A DNA stretch of 64,000 bases, taken from the NCBI RefSeq assembly GCF_000716435.1, contig NZ_JNWO01000002.1, positions 62,001 to 126,000 on the forward strand, written 5' to 3'. The number at the start of each line of letters is the position of its first letter. The stretch's first letter is position 1. The translations under genes were made by a program, and so were the position numbers. Below the pieces are notes generated by a model. It searched no databases and was not told where the DNA came from. It worked only from the letters and a program-made list of their open reading frames with translations. Source of the DNA: Streptomyces xylophagus. GTDB taxonomy: Bacteria; Actinomycetota; Actinomycetes; Streptomycetales; Streptomycetaceae. This document shows positions 8,657-16,360 of this stretch, piece by piece.

Positions 8657-8744
8657 GTCGCCAGAGTCCTTCGAGGATGCCTGGCCTTCGGTATGAGGAG
8701 GAATCGGACTCCTGGGAAGCAGGGCAAGTGCGAGCGAGTCGCTG

Positions 8745-8924
8745 TCAGGGCGAATCGGCTGCTGCCGATGGATCGAGGAGGTTGACCTTCAGGAGAATGC
8801 CGCTTCCGCCCGGAAGCGGTATGTCTTTGGTCTGCTGGCACTCGTCGTGCAGGTCCGCGTAGCCGGGCTGCTGGGCGACCGCGCACTCGGCGGACATCGT
8901 GGAAGTGTCCTCGGTGGCCGTCAC
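8745..8924 (-). CDS. Small hypothetical protein (59 aa)
   Basis: GTG at 8924 shares its first G with the preceding gene's TAG (TAGTG), a tight coupling that supports this start; an internal ATG is an alternative. The product contains GYADLHDECQQTKDIPLPGGSGILLKVNLLDPS and no recognised domain. Third gene of a three-gene set of tiny proteins lying divergent from the DUF6879/XRE pair. Function unknown. Confidence 0.55.
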   Translation of the reverse strand: MTATEDTSTMSAECAVAQQPGYADLHDECQQTKDIPLPGGSGILLKVNLLDPSAAADSP

Positions 8925-9160
8925 TAGAAGACACCGCCGCTGCTCTCGGAGTTCAGGGCACGGTTCCGCTCCTGCATGGCGGTGAGGCGCTCGTCGTTCG
9001 TGGCCAGGCGGACGAGAGCGGGGTCGGCGTCCCACTCCCGCCCGCCGGTCAGCGGCCGAAGCTGTACGTACGGGCCCTCGTGACCCATGACGTAGCCCAG
9101 CTCGTCTCTCTGCGTGTCGTGGACCAGGGCGCCCTTCGGCTGCTGTTCCTGCGCCATCAC
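8924..9160 (-). CDS. Small conserved hypothetical protein (78 aa)
   Basis: Starts at GTG 9160 or the adjacent ATG 9157; GGGGAGG lies 6-9 bases upstream. The sequence has the look of a small beta-rich fold common in Streptomyces: VHDTQRDELGYVMG, GPYVQLRPLTGGREWDADPALVRLA, then a short helix (LTAMQERNRAL). Proteins of this type usually sit next to XRE-DUF5753 regulators, as here. No biochemical role is known. The stop of the upstream gene overlaps its start. Confidence 0.65.
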   Translation of the reverse strand: MMAQEQQPKGALVHDTQRDELGYVMGHEGPYVQLRPLTGGREWDADPALVRLATNDERLTAMQERNRALNSESSGGVF

Positions 9161-9357
9161 TCAAGGCCTCCCCGCCGAAGTGCAGTTGCCAGGCGATCGG
9201 CCACATCGGCGTGGATGCGCCCCAGTTCGACGAGCTTCAGGTCGGGCGACGCCGGGTCGACCCTGAGCGAGGGGAAGACGATCCCAGCCTCGGTGAGCGC
9301 TGCTCTCAGGGTCTCCACGGCTGCGTACGGGTCGACGTCCGGTTTCTTCGTTGCCAT
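9157..9357 (-). CDS. Small hypothetical protein (66 aa)
   Basis: ATG at 9357 gives a 66-residue acidic/helical protein with DPYAAVETLRAALTEAGI and LVELGRIHADVADRLATALRRG. There is no membrane segment and no recognised domain. It heads the three-gene - strand set and diverges from the DUF6879 gene over a 170-base spacer. A longer reading frame upstream lacks a ribosome-binding site and was not used. Confidence 0.6.
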   Translation of the reverse strand: MATKKPDVDPYAAVETLRAALTEAGIVFPSLRVDPASPDLKLVELGRIHADVADRLATALRRGGLE

Positions 9358-9527
9358 GAACCGGACGCTAGAAGTGGGGAGTTGGCTGGCAGTACGCTGT
9401 TTTCTCGTATTTGCTCGACGCCTCATCGAGATTGCTGGCATTTTCTCCTGAGCCCCGTCTGACCCCGTCGTGCCGAGCCGGGGCCCCGGCCATGCTGATT
9501 GGATCAACCCTGGAAGGGAGAGCGTCC

Positions 9528-10280
9528 ATGGCTCGCCAGCTACGCTTCACCGGCACAGACAGCAAGGTCGACGGCTGCCCCGCCCTGCACACGGACGAGG
9601 GAACCGGCGAGATCGTCGTTCAGGGCCAACCAGTGACAGACCCTCAAGACCTCGCGCAGCTCCGGCACTTCGGGCCGGATGAGGCGGCGGTGGTCGTACC
9701 GCGCGGACTGCTCGTGAACTGGGGACCGAAGGAGATGGAGAGGGTGCCCGAACTGGTCGACCGGGACACCTTCCGGCGTCTCTTCGAGACCTTCGAACAC
9801 ACCGCCTGGCGCCTGGAGACGCGGCGCGGCTACGCCTCCGACCGTCAGGACCCCGACTTTCAGGCGTTCCTGGCTACGGGCTCGTCCACGTGGGACCCCA
9901 GCGAGACCTGGTTCGTCAACATCAAGGCGCAGACGGAGGCCGGCAAGACGGTCGGCCGTGTCCGTATCGCCGACAACCCGCCCACCACGGAGCAACTGTT
10001 CCTGCTTGACTACGCCCGGTACAACGCGTCCGTCGGCGAGGACATCCGTTACGTCTGGCGCGAGGACGCCGACCGGGCCCAGCTGCCCGCCGAAGACTTC
10101 TGGATCTTCGACTCGCGCCTGGTCGCCCTGCTGCACTTCGACAACGACGACAACCTGCTGAACATCGAGCTGATCACCGAACCGGCCGAGGTCGTGCGGT
10201 ACGCCATCGTGCGTGACGCGGCGATGCATCACGCGGTGCCGTTCGACCAGTTCGCCGCGCAGGTGGCCCCGACCGAGTAG
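9528..10280 (+). CDS. DUF6879 family protein
   Basis: 250 residues from ATG 9528 with GGAAGGGA eight bases upstream. The C-terminal half (from about residue 85) carries DUF6879 features: FRRLFETFEHTAWRLETR, then REDADRAQLPAEDFWIFDSRLVALLHFD. The N-terminal part may add a small beta-rich domain. The family is almost always encoded next to an XRE regulator with a DUF5753 domain, and such a gene follows 12 bases later. Function is not established; regulatory or signalling partner is the usual guess. Confidence 0.75.
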   Translation: MARQLRFTGTDSKVDGCPALHTDEGTGEIVVQGQPVTDPQDLAQLRHFGPDEAAVVVPRGLLVNWGPKEMERVPELVDRDTFRRLFETFEHTAWRLETRRGYASDRQDPDFQAFLATGSSTWDPSETWFVNIKAQTEAGKTVGRVRIADNPPTTEQLFLLDYARYNASVGEDIRYVWREDADRAQLPAEDFWIFDSRLVALLHFDNDDNLLNIELITEPAEVVRYAIVRDAAMHHAVPFDQFAAQVAPTE

Positions 10281-10292
10281 CGCGCGTGACCG

Positions 10293-11144
10293 GTGAGCAC
10301 TGACTACCAGCAGGCACGGGAGGCGCTCGGGGCGCGGCTGCGCGAACTTCGCTTCTCGTGCCCGGCTGGCCGGCTCACCGGTCAGCAACTCGCACAGCGG
10401 CTCGGCTGGCCGGGCTCCAAGGTCAGCAAGCTGGAGAACGGCAGACAGACGGCCACCCCCGAGGATCTCCGGGCGTGGGCCGATGCGACCGACCAGCCGG
10501 ACCTGTATCCCGAACTCGCCGCCCGCCTGGCCGGGTTCGAGTCCCACATCAGGTCTTGGCGCCGGGCCCTGGCGAACGGCTTCAAGCCGCTGCACGAGGG
10601 CCTGAGCGCCGAGATCGACCGCACCTCGGAGATGTGGATCTGGGAAGAGTCGGTGGTCCCCGGGCTGTTGCAGACCCCTGAGTACGCCCGCCATGTCATC
10701 CAGCGCTACTTCGAACTGCTGGGTGGGGCCAGCGACGTCGAGGCCGCTGTACGCTCCCGGGCGCAGCGGCAGGAGTGGCTGTACCACCCTGGGCGCAGGC
10801 TCCACGTGCTGATGTGGGAAGCCGCGCTGCGTTCGCTGATCTGCCCTCCCTCGGTCCTCGCCGCCCAGCTCGACCGCCTCACCGGCATGATCGGGATGGA
10901 CACCGTCGAGCTGGGCATCATCCCCTTCACCGCCTCGGTGAAGATCGTGCCCGCCAACGGCTTCTGGGTCCTGGACGACCGTCTCGTCGTCGCCGAGGAC
11001 TGGCACGCCGAGTTGTGGTTGGACGACGCCGACAACATCGCCCTCTACTCGAAGGTCTGGCGCACCCTCCGCGAGTCCGCGGTCCACGGTGCCGACGCCC
11101 ACAACGTCATCAACTCGGCGAGGCGAGCCCTCAACCCCCTTTGA
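10293..11144 (+). CDS. XRE-family regulator with DUF5753 domain
   Basis: 283 residues from GTG 10293. The helix-turn-helix spans roughly residues 10-65 (LTGQQLAQRLGWPGSKVSKLENGRQ is the recognition core), followed from about residue 105 by DUF5753: WIWEESVVPGLLQTPEYARH, the LMWEAALRS strand, MDTVELGIIPF and ADNIALYSKVW near the C-terminus. This architecture is typical of Streptomyces WhiJ/AbaA-like regulators that work with small partner proteins. It should act as a cytoplasmic DNA-binding protein on its own locus; the ligand is unknown. Confidence 0.85.
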   Translation: MSTDYQQAREALGARLRELRFSCPAGRLTGQQLAQRLGWPGSKVSKLENGRQTATPEDLRAWADATDQPDLYPELAARLAGFESHIRSWRRALANGFKPLHEGLSAEIDRTSEMWIWEESVVPGLLQTPEYARHVIQRYFELLGGASDVEAAVRSRAQRQEWLYHPGRRLHVLMWEAALRSLICPPSVLAAQLDRLTGMIGMDTVELGIIPFTASVKIVPANGFWVLDDRLVVAEDWHAELWLDDADNIALYSKVWRTLRESAVHGADAHNVINSARRALNPL

Positions 11145-11167
11145 GGCGTTTGGCTTCAGACAAAGAA

Positions 11168-11197
11168 GAAGGGCCCACCGCGTACGATGGACCCTTC
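11168..11197. terminator. Hairpin terminator after the XRE gene
   Basis: GAAGGGCCCA (11168-11177) pairs with TGGACCCTTC (11188-11197) with one mismatch and a ten-base loop. It lies between the end of the XRE gene and the convergent small membrane protein gene, so it may act in both directions. Confidence 0.55.
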
Positions 11198-11212
11198 GTC
11201 GTGTTGTGCCGT

Positions 11213-11428
11213 TTACAAGGCTTCAGCCACATGTACCACTGCATTAGCCACGCTCGCGGCCGACATGAACATCTTGAACTGACTCATTCCGACCACCACC
11301 CCTCTTGAACTCGCTCTTCTTGCACTTGACTTCTTGCGGTATTCTTTGATGCGTTCGAACAGGTCGTACAGGTCCCAAAGCAAAAAGATGACCGCGACTA
11401 TGGCCGCTGCCGGAATCGAACCGTGCAT
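11213..11428 (-). CDS. Small membrane protein (71 aa), unknown function
   Basis: The product has a hydrophobic N-terminal segment (IPAAAIVAVIFLLWDLYDLF), a basic stretch (RIKEYRKKSSARR) and a second mildly hydrophobic C-terminal segment. Base composition is clearly less GC-rich than in the catabolic genes. No good ribosome-binding site precedes the ATG at 11428. No homology is recognised. Confidence 0.45.
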   Translation of the reverse strand: MHGSIPAAAIVAVIFLLWDLYDLFERIKEYRKKSSARRASSRGVVVGMSQFKMFMSAASVANAVVHVAEAL

Positions 11429-11574
11429 TGTGGCTATAGCTCAGTAAACGGACCAACTCTTACCAGTATAGCATGAGTTCATGATCTGACGTAGCGTCAG
11501 GTCCGCCAGGTGGCAGAGCGGTGCCGGTATAGCGGCGAAGCCCCGAAGGTTGATTCTCCAGGGCTTCCGCGCGT

Positions 11575-11787
11575 TCAAGCAGCTCCGCCAGACAGCACGC
11601 CCAGAGAGCCCAGCACTGCCAGGCACAGCGTCATGACACCGATGAATGTGCCGCCTCCGAAGAGAACGGCGTCACGCTTGCGTGCACCTGCCTTGTGACT
11701 AATCCAGGCAGCTCCAGCACCGACGATGACGGAGACCAGGGCGCAGATGACGACGATCAGCACCTTGACACCGAGAGAGAGGTTCAA
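11575..11787 (-). CDS. Small two-helix membrane protein (70 aa), unknown function
   Basis: Starting from TTG 11787, the protein has two predicted membrane helices (LGVKVLIVVICALVSVIVGA and FGGGTFIGVMTLCLAVLGSL) separated by a basic loop HKAGARKR, giving a hairpin topology. A GTG eight codons in is an alternative start. It stands alone in the lower-GC stretch between the XRE gene and the SDR; function unknown. Confidence 0.45.
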   Translation of the reverse strand: MNLSLGVKVLIVVICALVSVIVGAGAAWISHKAGARKRDAVLFGGGTFIGVMTLCLAVLGSLGVLSGGAA

Positions 11788-12120
11788 CGGCCCGACTACC
11801 TTTCCGGTGATCGGACCGGGTGTCAGACCTCAGCCCGACCACCACGTGACACACGTGTGGTCTTGCTGAGGCCCACCGACGTTGGGGCTCATGGGGGTTG
11901 GCTGCCTGGTCAGGGCCTCTAGATACCGCCGCTCCCTTTTGCGCGGGCAACGCGTGCGTACTCGGGACATGAATGTCCCTGACCTAGAACGTCGGGTCCA
12001 GGCTCGCTGCGTGCTACAGAAAAGATGGTGCAAGTCTACCGGCGCTGGGGCCCGTTGATGGGTTGTTGGGGCCGCGGGTCGCCGTGCGCTGAACTCCAGT
12101 TGAGCCGCGCCCTGCTGACC
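11788..12120. other. Gene-poor stretch
   Basis: No reading frame here shows convincing coding character on either strand, and no repeat ends, tRNA or strong hairpin were seen. It belongs to the lower-GC part of the accessory island. Confidence 0.5.
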
Positions 12121-12321
12121 TCAGCGTTTGATGACGTCTCTCCGGAAGGGGCTTCGCCACCGCTCCAGCTTGAACGGCACCTTGAAGTTAGCTTCAGCTT
12201 TGATGGCTTCAGCAAGCCGCTTGTCGATCAAGTCAGCGCTCTCAGTCAGCGACTTGATTTCTTCCCACTTCTCGTCAGCCTTGCGGTGTGCTTCTACGTC
12301 CGCTGAGGGACTGCTTTTCAA
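12121..12321 (-). pseudogene. Possible gene remnant encoding a charged helical protein
   Basis: The frame encodes a strongly helical, charged sequence (ADEKWEEIKSLTESADLIDKRL, then VPFKLERWRSPFRRDVIKR). Only a TTG at 12321 is available as a start. The same frame stays open about 18 codons further upstream with coding-like content (ITAYGQWVAATAEWRRL) before a TGA and has no start codon there. This looks like the 3' end of a decayed gene, though a genuine small gene cannot be excluded. Confidence 0.35.
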
Positions 12322-12582
12322 CCTGCGCCACTCGGCGGTGGCCGCTACCCACTGGCCGTACGCGGTGATCCGGACTCAGCGCACCAGGGAAGGGGGGTCT
12401 GACAGTACCTGTATCACCAGGGTCTCCCCGACGTTCCAAAAACCTGTCAACCTGGTTGAGCCGAAAGCGCCGACAACACTTCATGGAAACGCACTGCAGC
12501 TTTACCATCATCATTCAATTCAGCTGCCCCGAATACGCGACCGTGTCGGCACATTCTTTTACGACAGAAGTGACGGAGACCA

Positions 12583-13389
12583 ATGGCGGAGAACCAGTTC
12601 ACCACTCACGCAGAACTTTTCGATCTGAGGGGAAAGTACGCCCTTGTCACTGGCGGCACCAGAGGCATTGGGATGATGATTGCGCGCGGCCTTCTCCAGG
12701 CGGGCGCCCGCGTCGTCATCAGCTCACGCAACGCGGACACGTGCGCGGAGGCACAGCGTCTACTGTCCGAATTCGGCGACGTGCGAGCAATCCCCGCCGA
12801 CCTGTCCAGGCACGACGAGTGTCAGCGCCTCGCTGATCTTGTCACGGCCGACTCGGAAGGCCTGGACATCCTTGTCAACAACGCGGGAGCGATGTGGCGC
12901 GAGCCGCTGGAGACGTTCCCGGACGAGGCCTGGGATACAGTGCTCGACCTCAACCTCAAGTCGCCGTTCTGGCTGGTGCAGGCACTGCTCCCGGCACTTC
13001 GTAAGGCGGGCACCGCCGATGATCCCGCACGGATCATCAACATCGGCAGCATCGCCGCCATCCACGTCGCCCCGGCACCCAACTACTCGTACGCCAGCAG
13101 CAAAGCGGCACTCCATCAGCTCACCCGGGTCCTTGCCAGGGAGCTGGGCCCACAGCACATCACGGTGAACGCGGTAGCACCGGGAGTGTTCCCGTCGCAG
13201 ATGATGGCGACCACTCTCGATGCCATCGGCGACAAGATCGCGGCGGCGGCCCCACTGCGCCGGGTCGGCCGCGACGACGACATGGCGGGTGCCGCCGTGT
13301 TTCTCGCCAGCCGGGCCGGGTCCTACCTCACGGGCGCCATCATCCCGGTGGACGGCGGCACCGCAACGACCGCAACAAATATGCATTAG
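12583..13389 (+). CDS. SDR-family oxidoreductase (3-oxoacyl reductase/RhlG-like)
   Basis: 268 residues from ATG 12583. Classical SDR motifs: VTGGTRGIGMMIARG near residue 24, NNAGAMW, the Ser in INIGSIAAI and YSYASSKAALHQL with the YxxxK pair, ending in the substrate-loop and dimer region GSYLTGAIIPVDGGTAT. SISSRNAD after strand 2 (basic residue) suggests NADP(H). It is followed 36 bases later by an MmyB-type regulator in the same direction; this pairing recurs in Streptomyces and suggests the regulator controls the reductase. Confidence 0.85.
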   Translation: MAENQFTTHAELFDLRGKYALVTGGTRGIGMMIARGLLQAGARVVISSRNADTCAEAQRLLSEFGDVRAIPADLSRHDECQRLADLVTADSEGLDILVNNAGAMWREPLETFPDEAWDTVLDLNLKSPFWLVQALLPALRKAGTADDPARIINIGSIAAIHVAPAPNYSYASSKAALHQLTRVLARELGPQHITVNAVAPGVFPSQMMATTLDAIGDKIAAAAPLRRVGRDDDMAGAAVFLASRAGSYLTGAIIPVDGGTATTATNMH

Positions 13390-13425
13390 ATTGCGGGACG
13401 GGCTTACGGTGAGGAGATAACCGCG

Positions 13426-14310
13426 ATGGATCTACGCACGGAGATCCGGGAGTTTCTCAGCTCGCGTCGCGCCCGCATCGCACCGGAGCAGGCGGGCCTG
13501 CCCGCTTACGGCGGCAACCGCCGAGTCAAAGGTCTGCGCCGCGAGGAGGTAGCGCTACTGGCGGGGGTGTCGGTCGACTACTACGTGCGCATGGAGCGCG
13601 GCAGCCTCGCCGGTGCCTCCGACGGCGTGCTCGGCGCGTTGGCCTCTGCCTTGCAGCTCGACGAGGCCGAGCGCGACCACCTGTTCCACCTCGCGCGCCA
13701 GTCGAGGGCGCCCAGCGGCCCACGCCGGCGCAGGCCTGCCGTGACGGTGCGTTCGACGCTGCAGCAGGTGCTCGACGCGATCTCCGATGCGCCGGCCTGG
13801 ATCGGTAACGGCCGTTATGACGTGCTCGCCATGAATCAACTCGCTCGCGCGCTGTATTCACCGGTGCTGGCCGACCCGCGACGGCCCGCGAACACAGCGC
13901 GGTTCGTCTATCTGAACCCTGAGGCGGCCAGAGATCTCTTTGTCGACTACGACCAGGTTGCCGGTGGCGTGGCCGCGAAGCTGCGCATGGAAGCCGGCCG
14001 CAATCCGCACGACGAGGAACTGATCGCCCTGGTCGGCGAACTGTCAACGTGCAGTGAGCTGTTTCGGCAGCGGTGGGCATCTCAGGACGTGCGGCTGCAC
14101 CGGTCCGGCCGCAAGCGTATGCACCATCCGATCGTGGGCCGGCTCGACTTGGACGTCGAGCCCCTGGAACTGCCCGCCGAACCCGGCCTGCACCTCAACA
14201 TCTACACCGCACCCGCGGGCACACCGACCGCTGACAATCTGGCGCTCCTGGCGTCGTGGGCGGCCACCCAACAGACGCTGGCGACCGAGCTCGAAGCACA
14301 CAACGGATAG
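13426..14310 (+). CDS. XRE-family regulator with MmyB-like ligand-binding domain
   Basis: 294 residues from ATG 13426 with GAGGAG upstream. The helix-turn-helix (residues 1-80) contains GNRRVKGLRREEVALLAGVS and DYYVRMERG; the remainder from about residue 105 is the PAS-like MmyB/MltR ligand-binding domain (VLDAISDAPAWIGNGRYDVLAMNQLARAL, then FVYLNPEARD-like and LASWAATQQTLA at the end). Such proteins usually repress or activate an adjacent SDR in response to a small hydrophobic ligand. Confidence 0.85.
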   Translation: MDLRTEIREFLSSRRARIAPEQAGLPAYGGNRRVKGLRREEVALLAGVSVDYYVRMERGSLAGASDGVLGALASALQLDEAERDHLFHLARQSRAPSGPRRRRPAVTVRSTLQQVLDAISDAPAWIGNGRYDVLAMNQLARALYSPVLADPRRPANTARFVYLNPEAARDLFVDYDQVAGGVAAKLRMEAGRNPHDEELIALVGELSTCSELFRQRWASQDVRLHRSGRKRMHHPIVGRLDLDVEPLELPAEPGLHLNIYTAPAGTPTADNLALLASWAATQQTLATELEAHNG

Positions 14311-14345
14311 TCCAACCCCTTTCAGCCGTACCAGGGTCCGTCTCC

Positions 14346-14512
14346 CCGACCAGCGCGGGCGAATCCGGCTTCGAGGACCGCATCGCCGACATCGACGGTC
14401 AGATTGCCACCGTTGAGAAGGCCAGCACCACCACTGCGGTCGACTACGCCAAGGCAGGGCAGCGCGCCAACGACCTGGTCGCCCTGGCCACCCGTGCCCG
14501 TGAGCGAATGTC
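14346..14512 (+). pseudogene. Truncated coding remnant cut at the tnpB element
   Basis: Between the MmyB-type regulator and tnpB a frame with strong GC-rich third positions encodes a coiled-coil-like sequence: FEDRIADIDGQIATVEK, then TTAVDYAKAGQRANDLVALA and TRARERMSG. No start codon of its own is available and the similarity in codon use ends where the tnpB element begins. I read it as the leftover 3' part of a gene broken by insertion; the original product is not recognised. Confidence 0.35.
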
Positions 14513-14536
14513 GGGTATACCCGGTACACCTACCGT

Positions 14537-15706
14537 TTGCGTATGTCGTCGACCGCGCGCGCAGGCCTGCTCAGTGAGTGGGCGCGGTGCCGGTGGATCT
14601 GGAACGAGTGCTGCGCCCGATCGAAAAAGGCGTACGCCGAGGAGGAGAAGTGCGGCGCGGCCCGTCTCGACAAGATGCTGACCGAGGCCAGCACCGCGAA
14701 CGCCTGGCTGCGCGAGGGCAGTTCGGTGCAGCAGCAGCAGGTCATCCGCGACTTCGCCAAGTCCCGCGCCAAGGCCCTGAAAGACATCAAAGGACGGTTG
14801 CCGCAGCAACGGCGGGCCGGGATGCCGAAGTGCAAGAAGAAGCATGCTGCCGACCCGACGCTGAACTACACGCAGAGCGGGTTCCGACTCAAAGACGGCC
14901 GCTTGCATCTCGCGGGCGGGATCGTGCTGAGTGTGGTGTGGTCGCGGGAATTGCCCAAGCCGCCGTCCTCCGTTCTCGTCTGTCGCGAGAGTCTCGGGCA
15001 CTGGTACGCCTCGTTCGTGGTGGCGACCACAACCGAGGAACTGCCCGCCACTGGACGGGACATCGGCATCGACTGGGGCGTCAAGGAGACCGCAACCACA
15101 ACCTCGGACATCCACGACCTCCCACACGCCCAGCACGGCAGGAACGCCGCGCAGCGCCTGGCCTGCTATCAGCGGAGGACGGCTCGCCGGAAACCCAAGC
15201 GTGGACAGGCCGGATCGAAGGGCTATAAGGAAGCGAAGCGGCAGACCGCGAAGCTCCACAAGAAGGTCGCCCGCCAGCGCCAGGACACCGGCCGCAAGTG
15301 GGCCAAGCGCGTGGTCCGTGACCATGACCGCCTTGCGGTCGAGGACTTCCGCCCGAAATTCCTCGCCAAGTCCACGATGGCCGGCAAAGCCGCCGATGCC
15401 GCGATCGGCGTGACCAAGCAGGCCCTGATCCACATGGCCCGCAAACACGGACGTGAACTCCACCTCGTACATCCCGCGCACACCACCATGGACTGCGCAC
15501 AGTGCGGAGCGAGAACCAAGCACGCACTGCCTCTCTTGGAACGAACTTACGCCTGCACTGCATGCGGAGCCGTGTCCCCCAGGGACAAGAACTCCGCCCG
15601 CGTGATGCTGGTCCGGGCTGGTCTCAACCCGGCTGGTGCTGATCGTGTAAGAGCTGCTGGGCCGCCGGTCCACGGCCAACGTGAGCCAGGAATCCCCTCT
15701 CTTTAG
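14537..15706 (+). CDS. tnpB: TnpB, RNA-guided endonuclease of IS605-type element
   Basis: 389 residues from TTG 14537 (ATG 14543 is an alternative); the frame reads further back with family-like YTRYTY but without a start codon, so a few N-terminal residues may be lost. The RuvC catalytic triad is intact: Asp179 in GIDWG, Glu269 in AVEDF and Asp350 in SPRDKNSA. The zinc finger has Cys320, Cys323, Cys340 and Cys343. TnpB proteins cut DNA using a guide RNA made from the element's right end. Nothing indicates that this copy has become a nuclease-dead repressor. The last codons overlap the end hairpin. Confidence 0.85.
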   Translation: MRMSSTARAGLLSEWARCRWIWNECCARSKKAYAEEEKCGAARLDKMLTEASTANAWLREGSSVQQQQVIRDFAKSRAKALKDIKGRLPQQRRAGMPKCKKKHAADPTLNYTQSGFRLKDGRLHLAGGIVLSVVWSRELPKPPSSVLVCRESLGHWYASFVVATTTEELPATGRDIGIDWGVKETATTTSDIHDLPHAQHGRNAAQRLACYQRRTARRKPKRGQAGSKGYKEAKRQTAKLHKKVARQRQDTGRKWAKRVVRDHDRLAVEDFRPKFLAKSTMAGKAADAAIGVTKQALIHMARKHGRELHLVHPAHTTMDCAQCGARTKHALPLLERTYACTACGAVSPRDKNSARVMLVRAGLNPAGADRVRAAGPPVHGQREPGIPSL

Positions 15707-15714
15707 GAAGGGGA
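15693..15714 (+). ncRNA. Putative omega-RNA 3' hairpin at the element's right end
   Basis: TCCCCT (15693-15698) pairs with AGGGGA (15709-15714), overlapping the tnpB stop. In TnpB systems the scaffold RNA ends at the right end of the element and the bases that follow act as guide. Here those bases (from about 15716) run straight into the ribosome-binding region and start codon of the TetR gene. Confidence 0.4.
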
Positions 15715-15735
15715 GGATTCAATACAATCACCGGC

Positions 15736-16329
15736 ATGGCAGAACCGCGCCGCGCCCCGGGCCGTCCACGTGACACGAGCATCAACGAACGGGCTCTCGC
15801 GGCCACGCGCGAGCTGCTCGTCCAGCGCGGCTTCGACGCGACGACGATCCAGGCGGTGGCCGAGCACTCGGGCGTGCACGCCTCGGCCATCTACCGCCGC
15901 TGGCCGTCCCGGATCGAGCTGATCGAGGAGGCCACGTTCCCCGGACTCAGCCCGCTGAGCGTCCGCCCGACAGGGGACCTGCGACGAGACCTCCGCCGGT
16001 TCATCCGCGCCTACTTGGCGGCCTTCGGCGCCCCCGCGGCCCGTGCCGCCGCGGCCGGACTCTTCGCTCACTCCCAGACGTCGAGCCGCCCCCGGCCGCC
16101 GGAGATGCTGCTGCGCGTGTCGGCGCGACCGCAGTTCCAGGACATCCTGCGCGCCGCGCCGACCGGGAGCGTCGACCCCGCCGTGGACCCGGACGACGTG
16201 TTCGACATGCTCCTCGGCGCCGTACTGACCCGCACCCTCCTGTCCACGGTCACGGCCCGCGACCGCCCCGTCGAGCGCACGGTGGAGATGATCCTGCGGA
16301 TGCTACGGCCGCTCGACGGGCCGGTGTGA
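15736..16329 (+). CDS. TetR-family transcriptional regulator
   Basis: 197 residues from ATG 15736. The N-terminal helix-turn-helix runs through ALAATRELLVQRGFDATTIQAVAEHSGVHASAIYRRWPSRIELI (residues 17-60 approximately); the C-terminal half is a helical TetR_C-type ligand/dimer domain (FIRAYLAAFGAPAARAAAAGLF, later VDPAVDPDDVFDMLLGAVLTRTLL). Only about 20 bases separate it from the tnpB element, so its original promoter has probably been displaced. It converges with the amidohydrolase operon and is a candidate, unproven, for the regulator of the GAGAAT-N3-ATTCTC sites. Confidence 0.85.
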   Translation: MAEPRRAPGRPRDTSINERALAATRELLVQRGFDATTIQAVAEHSGVHASAIYRRWPSRIELIEEATFPGLSPLSVRPTGDLRRDLRRFIRAYLAAFGAPAARAAAAGLFAHSQTSSRPRPPEMLLRVSARPQFQDILRAAPTGSVDPAVDPDDVFDMLLGAVLTRTLLSTVTARDRPVERTVEMILRMLRPLDGPV

Positions 16330-16360
16330 TCAACTCCCGTGGCCTGCCTAGGCGTTGGAC

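Larger units (their letters stand above)
14511..15722 (+). mobile_element. IS200/IS605-type element carrying only tnpB
   Basis: The element comprises tnpB and a 3' hairpin typical of the right end of tnpB-only (IS1341-like) elements. No tnpA is nearby, so it would need one in trans to move. Ends are approximate: the left limit is set where the upstream coding remnant stops and the right limit just after the hairpin. It separates the SDR/MmyB pair from the TetR gene at 15736. Confidence 0.5.

Noticed and set aside
8793..8807. GAGAATGCCGCTTCC in the 59-aa gene
   Set aside because: Right arm has three mismatches and the site lies in coding sequence of the accessory island.
14537..15706. TnpB as a nuclease-dead guide-RNA repressor
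   Set aside because: All three RuvC acidic residues are present, so nuclease activity is expected.
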